Source of the DNA: Gilliamella bombi
GTDB taxonomy: Bacteria > Pseudomonadota > Gammaproteobacteria > Enterobacterales > Orbaceae
NCBI RefSeq assembly: GCF_900103255.1
Contig: NZ_FMWS01000001.1
Location: 1-64,000 of the forward strand
Direction: 5' to 3'
Length of the DNA: 64,000 nucleotides
The notes under the pieces were generated by a model that did not search any database, was not told where the DNA came from, and saw only the letters and a program-made list of their open reading frames with translations. This document shows, piece after piece, positions 58,201 to 64,000 of the stretch (positions within the stretch are counted from its first letter, which is position 1; the number at the start of each line of letters is the position of its first letter). The translations under genes were made by a program, and so were the position numbers.

Positions 58201-59211
58201 ATGAGTAAAGATAAAATGACAACGGCAAGCGTACTTGCTTTTGAACGTAGTTTTGATATTTCAGATGCAATTTTTGCACAGCAAAGTAGTACGGATACCA
58301 ATAAATTATCCCCTGTTGTAGTTACTGAAAAATCAGTTCGAGGCACTATTTCAAATCGTCTTAAAAATGCAGTGGCAAACGATCCAACCAAATTAGATGC
58401 TGAAATACAAAAACCAAATTTACAAACGGTAGATGTCGCTTCGTTAGATGCCGATAAAGATACTTTGGTAGTTACATGGAGCTGTAAAGTGTTGCCATTT
58501 TTAGGTAAACCATCAGTATGTAATGATATCGAATATCAAAAAGAACTAGAAAAAACAACGCAGGGTTATATTCAAACGCAAGGATTGACAGCACTAGCTA
58601 AGCGTTATGCTATTAATATCTTAAGTGGCCGTTGGTTATGGCGTAACCGTATGGCAGCAGAGCAAATTAGCCTTTCGATTACTCGAAAAGATGAAAAAAA
58701 ACCAATGATTGAAGTCAGTGATGTTAAACAATATCAACTAAACTCATTTGATTATGATGATAAATCGGTGAATGATCTTGCTACACTGATTGAAACAGGA
58801 TTATGTGGTAAAGAGTTTGTGATTTTTAACGTTGAAGCCAAATTGAAAATGGGCTTAGGTCAAGAAGTCTACCCGTCACAAGAATTAATTCTAGATACTG
58901 GCAAAACTAAAAGTAAAGTATTGTATGAGAAGAACAAACAAGCGGCCATGCATTCACAAAAAATCAGCAATGCAATTCGAACTATCGATACTTGGTATCA
59001 AGATAATGCACAATTTCCAATAGCGATAGAACCGTATGGCTCGGTGACATCAATGGGGCATGCTTTCCGACAACCAAAACAGAAATTAGACTTTTATACC
59101 TTATTTGATAATTGGGTATTAAAAGGTGAAAAACCATTGCTTGAGCAACAACATTATGTGATTGCGGTATTAATTCGTGGTGGTGTTTTTGGTGCTAGTG
59201 GCAAGGAGTAA
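58201..59211 (+). CDS. csy3: type I-F Csy complex backbone Csy3 (Cas7f)
   Basis: The 336-aa protein forms the six-copy backbone along the spacer. It starts with TASVLAFERSFDISDAIFAQ and has WSCKVLPFLGKPSVCND, AKRYAINILSGRWLWRNRMA, FVIFNVEAKLKMGLGQEVYP and HAFRQPKQKLDFYTLFDNWV, all characteristic of Csy3. AAGGAATA precedes the ATG. Length fits the family (342 aa in Pseudomonas). Confidence 0.95.
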   Translation: MSKDKMTTASVLAFERSFDISDAIFAQQSSTDTNKLSPVVVTEKSVRGTISNRLKNAVANDPTKLDAEIQKPNLQTVDVASLDADKDTLVVTWSCKVLPFLGKPSVCNDIEYQKELEKTTQGYIQTQGLTALAKRYAINILSGRWLWRNRMAAEQISLSITRKDEKKPMIEVSDVKQYQLNSFDYDDKSVNDLATLIETGLCGKEFVIFNVEAKLKMGLGQEVYPSQELILDTGKTKSKVLYEKNKQAAMHSQKISNAIRTIDTWYQDNAQFPIAIEPYGSVTSMGHAFRQPKQKLDFYTLFDNWVLKGEKPLLEQQHYVIAVLIRGGVFGASGKE

Positions 59212-59216
59212 ATTAT

Positions 59217-59786
59217 ATGCACTCACACTATTTAGAGCTGCGAGCTATTTCGCAAATTGAGATAACCGAGGTGGACGTGATTAATCAAGTCATGCAGTCA
59301 CTGCACCAAATCTTGGTTAATCAACAAGGAAATATCGCAATTAGTTTTCCTTGTTACAATGTACACCGAACATTAGGCGGAGTGATTCGCCTATTTGGTA
59401 CCGAGCAGGAATTGCAAAAACTTAAAGCAGATATACAGCAAAAATCATCGATAAGTGATTATGCTTTATTGATGCCTATCACAACAGTACCGGCAACGAT
59501 AAAAGGCTATTTGCATTTGAGCCGTGTTAATCCTAAAGGTCAGAGTGCGTTAAGACGTGCCGAAAAAAGATTAACTGCACAAGGTAAATGGACACCTGAA
59601 GTGAAAAATAAAATGGTTGAAAAGTGGGGAAGCGTTCATTTGCAATACCCACATCTTCATTTGAATAGTAAAAGTACAGGTCAAAGATTTATTTTGTGGT
59701 TAAAACAAGAAAAATGCCCAGAGCCAGTGCAAGGCACATTTAATAGCTATGGATTAAGCCAAACAGCCACTGTTCCTGATTTTTAA
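59217..59786 (+). CDS. csy4: type I-F crRNA endonuclease Csy4 (Cas6f)
   Basis: The 189-aa enzyme cuts repeat RNA at the base of its hairpin and stays bound as the head of the complex. The catalytic His is H30 (QSLHQIL), and the Ser/Phe region is near the C-terminus (LNSKSTGQRFILWL). The Arg-rich RNA-binding helix is RRAEKRLTAQGKW around residues 113-125. It lies 5 nt after csy3 and 137 nt before the array. It should process both the array and the crRNA-like unit at 54825. Confidence 0.94.
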   Translation: MHSHYLELRAISQIEITEVDVINQVMQSLHQILVNQQGNIAISFPCYNVHRTLGGVIRLFGTEQELQKLKADIQQKSSISDYALLMPITTVPATIKGYLHLSRVNPKGQSALRRAEKRLTAQGKWTPEVKNKMVEKWGSVHLQYPHLHLNSKSTGQRFILWLKQEKCPEPVQGTFNSYGLSQTATVPDF

Positions 59787-59923
59787 ATCATTAACCCTTT
59801 TTTTGTGGATAATTTTAACATATTGATTATTATTGATATTAAAATAGACTCAAAAAAAGGGTAAAAATTGGGAAAAGTGCAGTATGCTCTTTTACAATAA
59901 GGTCCTATTGAGATAAAATTCTA
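59787..59923 (+). promoter_or_regulatory. CRISPR leader with IHF site and long inverted repeat
   Basis: The 137-nt leader lies between csy4 and the first repeat. A 12-bp inverted repeat, ACCCTTTTTTTG (59794-59805) and CAAAAAAAGGGT (59851-59862), flanks an AT-rich centre. That centre contains TAA-CATA-TTGATT (59816-59828), an exact match to the IHF consensus. TACAAT (59893-59898) with TTGGGA 19 nt upstream is a possible promoter for the precursor RNA. Confidence 0.6.
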
Positions 59924-60431
59924 CTTCAATGCCGTATAGGCAGTTTAGAAAAGGCAAAGAATTTTTTGATTCAAATGATAAATCTTCAATGCCGTATAGG
60001 CAGTTTAGAAATACAAAAATCCCACAAACAGACCGCGGCCAGCCTTCAATGCCGTATAGGCAGTTTAGAAATTGAGCCACCACCCAATCATGAGCCTCAA
60101 CTACTTCAATGCCGTATAGGCAGTTTAGAAAGAAATAACTTTAAATCTCATACCGTGATGATGCTTCAATGCCGTATAGGCAGTTTAGAAAGAGCGGTGA
60201 AAAGTCTGTAAATAACTGTAATTCTTCAATGCCGTATAGGCAGTTTAGAAAAACCAGTTAAGCCATTTGCTCCCAGTTCATCTCTTCAATGCCGTATAGG
60301 CAGTTTAGAAACATTATTGCATTTAATCCCCTCTCTACAGAAGCTTCAATGCCGTATAGGCAGTTTAGAAAATGTAAAGTTAAACGTGCATCAATAGTAG
60401 ACACTTCAATGTCGAGTAGGTGGTCTTTTGT
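59924..60431 (+). CRISPR. type I-F CRISPR array, 8 intact repeats, 1 degenerate repeat, 8 spacers
   Basis: Eight identical 28-bp repeats start at 59924 and then every 60 nt to 60344, separated by 32-nt spacers. They begin CTTCAA, contain the stem TGCC-GTATA-GGCA and end GTTTAGAAA. The ninth repeat at 60404 is degenerate (GTCGAGTAGG, then diverged), marking the leader-distal end, so transcription runs left to right. Repeat position 6 is A, where the usual I-F repeat has C pairing with G20 at the cleavage site. Spacers show no obvious matches elsewhere in this window. Confidence 0.98.
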
Positions 60432-60953
60432 ATAAAAGTAGAAATTTCTGTATAACTGGTTGATTTTAATTAAAATAAAAAATTAAATAAAATCAATGTC
60501 CTACCTGAGCGATTTTATGGGCGTAATACATCTTATAACATGGTAAGGATTATATGTTCATTGGTTGTTAGGTAATTCACTAATTCCTTGGTTTAGAAAT
60601 TATCACCAATATTCATTATTTCCACAAAAGTTAAGACTTACAAAACCTAACACCGTATTCTAATTAAAAAATTGCATAAAAAGCTAGCCAAGTTTTTTTA
60701 AAATGGCTATACTTTAACCTCCTTAAAGTAATAGTTTATTAAACAATCAAATAAACATAAAAATTAAAATAAATCATTAATTTACTTGACATGTGAACCG
60801 TAATGCATTATCATTTTAAACACCAAACACCAAACCTATGTCTTAAATTTATCAGATAAACACACTAGTTGGATTTTTAACCCCGCCACGTTTATATCTT
60901 CAAAGTTATTTTTCAAATTATTATCAAAATTATTCCGAAAAGTTCCGTTAGTA
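60432..60953. other. non-coding region after the array
   Basis: The 522-bp AT-rich stretch has no gene call. A weak repeat-like end (GGTTTAGAAA) occurs at 60590-60599, out of phase with the array. Around 60480-60660 the plus strand translates to short protein-like pieces (GNSLIPWFRNYHQYSLFPQK) broken by a stop, possibly a gene remnant I cannot name. TTGACA occurs at 60785 (acttgacatg) and could be part of a promoter for the next gene. Confidence 0.5.
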
Positions 60954-61886
60954 TTGATATTGTTATTATTGTCTTCTTTATGGAATGTACAGGCGAATGG
61001 CAAAAAGGTTCGAACGGGTAATCGTAGTGATGCAATAATAATACCGTCGGCAGTTATCCATTATGCAAGGCCGAATCTATATTTTAGCGAAGGTAGATAC
61101 GCAGGTCCTGCTGACATATGGAATCCTAAGAAGGGCTTCTTAGTTCAATCAATCGATCCTGAATCATACAACCTCAATTTTCCAACTACAGGAGCGAATT
61201 TTTTATTTTTTGATTTAGTCATATCGGGAGATTTCGCTGAATTGACATGGGAACCAGTTACGCATGAGGGAATTACCGCAAGAATGAAACTTATGCCAGG
61301 TATTCACAGTTGGGTTCATGATTCTAGTTTTGTAATTCGTGTTATGCTAACAGGTCCAGATGCAAGAAATCAATGGGACAATCCTCATCCTAATCCAATT
61401 GCTAAGCCAAAGTTACCGCAGACGTTTGAGTTAGTGGGTAGAGATAGATATGGCATTGAGGTAGTAAAATATGGATTTGTGTTGAAGCAGTGGTTCGTCG
61501 TGCGGGATGGTCATCTTCCTGTTCGAAGGAGAACCTATAGTGACCATTTAGCATGGTGTAATAATATAGGCTACCAGATGCCAAGGGTCAGGGATTTAAC
61601 CAATGCGGTTACAAAATTTGGTCCATCAGTAGGCGCTAATCCATCTTCACCAGGTAATCATTACATGCGTCATATTGATGCAGGTCTTTCTTCCGAGTGG
61701 GGCGACTTGTTCATTTACATCATTGGTGGTATTGGTGATGATGCTGGCTTTCTTCACACCTACTATTGGACGAGCGATGTGGCGGGGCACGAGCAGTTCA
61801 TTGTGGACTTGAGTGATGGCAGCATCGGTAGCCGCCACCCGAAAACCGAAGCAGGTGTTGCTTGCGTCTCAAACCTTAAACCTTAG
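60954..61886 (+). CDS. secreted or surface protein with an invasin-type C-terminal lectin-like domain
   Basis: The frame has no ATG: TTG 60954 is the first usable start and gives 310 aa, but the hydrophobic signal (ILLLLSSLWNVQAN) continues upstream in frame as basic residues (KLLSKLFRKVPLV), so the true start may be further up, non-standard, or lost. The C-terminal half (about 175-310) has FVLKQWFVVRDG, WCNNIGYQMPRVRDLTN, PSSPGNHYMRHIDAGLSSEW, YYWTSD and GVACVS. This pattern closes many invasin/intimin-like adhesins of enteric bacteria. The usual barrel and Ig repeats are absent. It lies between the array and relic repeats and looks richer in G and C than its surroundings. Confidence 0.65.
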   Translation: MILLLLSSLWNVQANGKKVRTGNRSDAIIIPSAVIHYARPNLYFSEGRYAGPADIWNPKKGFLVQSIDPESYNLNFPTTGANFLFFDLVISGDFAELTWEPVTHEGITARMKLMPGIHSWVHDSSFVIRVMLTGPDARNQWDNPHPNPIAKPKLPQTFELVGRDRYGIEVVKYGFVLKQWFVVRDGHLPVRRRTYSDHLAWCNNIGYQMPRVRDLTNAVTKFGPSVGANPSSPGNHYMRHIDAGLSSEWGDLFIYIIGGIGDDAGFLHTYYWTSDVAGHEQFIVDLSDGSIGSRHPKTEAGVACVSNLKP

Positions 61887-61903
61887 TTCTTATTTCTTAG
61901 TCA

Positions 61904-62052
61904 TTAGGTCGCCGAGGCCAATATTTAGAAACACCTATTTTGATACTTTAACTATCATAAAATTGTTTACCGCCGTGTAGGCGGTTTAGAAATATGACGT
62001 AAAAACAATAAAAGGGATCGCAGACTTCAATGCCGTGTAGGTAATTTAGAAA
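61904..62052 (+). CRISPR. relic I-F CRISPR repeats downstream of the adhesin-like gene
   Basis: Two clear repeat-like units lie at 61965-61992 (stem CCGCC-GTGTA-GGCGG, ending GTTTAGAAA) and 62025-62052 (begins CTTCAATGCCGTGTAGG, ends TTTAGAAA), with an exact 32-nt spacer between. A third, much weaker unit ends at 61931 (TTTAGAAA), 61 nt before the next. They have the same orientation as the main array and probably are its former distal part, or a small second array. Confidence 0.72.
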
Positions 62053-62108
62053 TGAGTGTTTCTAGTTTTTATTAACTGAAACACTTCATTATTAGTATTA
62101 TAAAGTAA

Positions 62109-64000
62109 CTATTCTGTGCCAATTTGCGTGCTCATTTTTATCTCTCGATTATCGGTGATTTCTAAATTCGATAGCACCACTAATTGAGGAAAGTTTGGTC
62201 TTAGAAATTGTGAAAGCATAGGTCTTAATGAATGGTTCACTAATAACACTGGTGGTGCACCGATAGCTTCTTGTTGATGAATGGCTTGTTTAATTTGCTC
62301 GACAATGTGTTCGGCTAGCCCTGGTTCAACATTGCTGGTATTTTGGAGTGCTTGTAATAACAAACGTTCTAAATTGATATTTAATCCTATTACATTGATT
62401 GGCTCAGATCCAGGAAACCATTGTTGTGTGATGACTCTTCCTAAAGCAATTCTTACCATACTTAGTAGCTGATAAGCATCATTTTGGGTTGGTGCGTACT
62501 CACAGATGGTTTCAATAATGGTACGCATATCACGGATTGACACTTTTTCAGCGATCAAGTTTTGCAATATTTTATGAAATGTGGTTAGTGTAACAACACC
62601 AGGAATAAAGTCCTCCACTAATTTCGGCATATCTTGTTTTATTCTGTCGAGCAGTTCTTGAGTTTCTAAACGTCCTAATAAGTCGCTAGCAAATTGCTGT
62701 AATAAATGATTAAAATGAGTAGCAATCATGGTACTTGTATCAACAACGGTATACCCCAATATTTGTGCATTTTCTTTATTACTTTCATCTATCCATATCG
62801 CTGGTAATCCAAAGGCAGGTTCGGTTGTTGGAATGCCCTCAATGGTTTCAGTTACATTACCGGGATTGATCGCTAACCATTTATTATTAACAATTTCACC
62901 TTTGCCAATTTCACCACCTTTTATAAATATCTTATATTGATAAGGTGCTAATGAAAGATTGTCTCTTATATGAACTTGAGGTGGTAAAAAACCCAGTGTT
63001 TGAGCAAATTTTTTGCGTAAACTACGAATTCGCCCTAACAACTCACCATTTTGAGTTTGATCTACCATGGGAATTAATCCATAACCAACTTCCATTGCCA
63101 ATATATCTTCAATATTAACATCTGACCATGTTGCTTCTATATTAGCTGGCGTGGTTGCTTGTACATTAGCTTGTTTGGGTGCTACTTTTTGTTCAGTCTT
63201 TTTCTGTTTAGTTAACCACCAAGATATGATTAATAAAATAGCAGTAAAGAGTAGAAAAACTAAATTTGGCATACCTGGAATTAGTCCAAGTAAACCAATG
63301 ACGACAGCTGTTAAAATCAATACTTGTGGATTATTAAAAAGCTGTGTAATCATTTGATCACTGATGTTATCTTGTGATGTGACTCGAGTAACAATAACGC
63401 CAGCTGCGGTTGAAATAATGAGTGATGGTATTTGTGCTACCAAACCATCACCAATAGTTAGTAAAACGTAGGTTTCGCTAGCATCAGAAAAAGCCATACC
63501 GTGTTGAACAACTCCAACTAATAACCCCCCAATAATGGTTATACCCATTATTAATAATCCCGCAATCGCATCACCACGTACAAATTTACTGGCACCATCC
63601 ATTGACCCATAAAAATCGGCTTCTTGAGAAACTTCGGCTCGGCGGGCTTTAGCTTCATCTTCACCAATTAAACCCGCATTCAGATCAGCATCAATAGCCA
63701 TTTGTTTTCCGGGCATGCCATCTAACGCAAAGCGTGCGCCCACTTCAGCTATTCTACCTGCTCCTTTGGTGATGACCATAAAGTTGATAATGACTAAAAT
63801 AATAAATACCACAATACCAATAGCAAAATTACCACCAACCAAAAAGTGTCCAAAAGCCTCAATAACCCGCCCAGCAGCAGCACTACCAGTGTGACCTTTT
63901 AATAAAACGACCCGCGTAGAAGCAACGTTTAACGATAATCTTAATAAAGTTGCAAATAATAAAACGGTCGGGAATGCTGCAAAATCAAGCACTCTTTTAG
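62109..64000 (-). CDS. flhA: flagellar export gate protein FlhA, C-terminal part of gene in window
   Basis: About 630 residues are visible; the N-terminus lies beyond the window. They include LDFAAFPTVLLFATLLRLSL, the FHIPEP-family core GHFLVGGNFAIGIVVFIILV and AEVGARFALDGMPGKQMAID, further membrane helices to about residue 275 of the visible part, and the cytoplasmic ring domain (ATWSDVNIEDILAMEVGYGL, LGRIRSLRKKFAQTLGFLPP, VEDFIPGVVTLTTFHKILQN, APPVLLVNHSLRPMLSQFLR). Sequence is closer to flagellar FlhA than to virulence SctV. It implies a flagellar gene cluster to the right. Confidence 0.93.
   Translation of the reverse strand, partial: KRVLDFAAFPTVLLFATLLRLSLNVASTRVVLLKGHTGSAAAGRVIEAFGHFLVGGNFAIGIVVFIILVIINFMVITKGAGRIAEVGARFALDGMPGKQMAIDADLNAGLIGEDEAKARRAEVSQEADFYGSMDGASKFVRGDAIAGLLIMGITIIGGLLVGVVQHGMAFSDASETYVLLTIGDGLVAQIPSLIISTAAGVIVTRVTSQDNISDQMITQLFNNPQVLILTAVVIGLLGLIPGMPNLVFLLFTAILLIISWWLTKQKKTEQKVAPKQANVQATTPANIEATWSDVNIEDILAMEVGYGLIPMVDQTQNGELLGRIRSLRKKFAQTLGFLPPQVHIRDNLSLAPYQYKIFIKGGEIGKGEIVNNKWLAINPGNVTETIEGIPTTEPAFGLPAIWIDESNKENAQILGYTVVDTSTMIATHFNHLLQQFASDLLGRLETQELLDRIKQDMPKLVEDFIPGVVTLTTFHKILQNLIAEKVSIRDMRTIIETICEYAPTQNDAYQLLSMVRIALGRVITQQWFPGSEPINVIGLNINLERLLLQALQNTSNVEPGLAEHIVEQIKQAIHQQEAIGAPPVLLVNHSLRPMLSQFLRPNFPQLVVLSNLEITDNREIKMSTQIGTE

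Noticed and set aside
59892-60211. Repetitive protein frames on both strands over the CRISPR array
   Set aside because: They are translations of the CRISPR repeats and have no independent support.
60572-60599. Possible extra degenerate CRISPR repeat ending GGTTTAGAAA
   Set aside because: Only the last 10 nt fit, there is no hairpin, and it is out of phase with the 60-nt period of the array.
60480-60660. Possible protein-coding remnant (GNSLIPWFRNYHQYSL and neighbours)
   Set aside because: Looks protein-like but is short, contains a stop and matches no family I can name.

Overview
The window is an AT-rich chromosomal segment of a gammaproteobacterium. Proteins of E. coli-like length and motif (AtpA 513 aa, AtpD 460, HscC 556, XthA 268, NadK 292) mix with a type VI secretion cluster and a type I-F CRISPR-Cas locus. 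Low GC, long AT-rich spacers and the gene set suggest an Orbaceae member such as Gilliamella (insect-gut symbionts). That placement is inference; no rRNA or tRNA gene is visible here to settle it.

Layout. 1-9588 (minus strand): first half of a T6SS cluster, transcribed tssB-tssC-tssK-tssL-ompA-like-hcp-clpV-vgrG, running off the left edge in vgrG. 10195-13798: ubiU-ubiV-csdA-csdE, linking O2-independent ubiquinone hydroxylation to a cysteine desulfurase pair. 13843-19802: dolP, then a DUF1266 / J-domain / HscC chaperone group. 19928-24790: xseA, xthA, tyrA, glmM. 25049-31472: ATP synthase operon atpBEFHAGDC without atpI. 31640-33830: accessory island with three tandem paralogous small secreted proteins, an IS5-family transposase remnant and a broken YiiX-like amidase gene. 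33915-43967: ndh, an HlyD/ABC-2 exporter set without ATPase, menA-rraA, dprA, def, grpE, nadK. 44023-50275: pgpA, argF, carAB, with ArgR boxes between argF and carA. 50441-60431: type I-F CRISPR-Cas (cas1, cas2-3, a small unknown gene, csy1-4, then an array of 8 spacers). 60954-61886: a secreted lectin-like protein gene, followed by relic CRISPR repeats. 62109-64000 (minus): flhA, running off the right edge.

The most interesting part is the 761-bp gap between cas3 and the 104-aa gene upstream of csy1. It holds a degenerate CRISPR unit (repeat-like 54825-54852, spacer-like 54853-54890, second repeat-like 54891-54918). The first 14 nt of its pseudo-spacer recur exactly next to a CC (the type I-F PAM) at 54959, and the matching 32-nt window ends in the -35 box of a promoter. 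The region is tandemly duplicated; the second copy has the same layout at the promoter that should drive the 104-aa gene and, through a terminator-like hairpin, csy1-csy4. This is the architecture expected of a crRNA-like guide with which the Csy complex represses a cas or toxin promoter (the CreR/CreTA idea known from other type I systems).

A second unexplained signal is a 42-bp element found five times in the window, each copy starting 0-34 nt after a stop codon in the same orientation, with a short inverted repeat whose arms covary.
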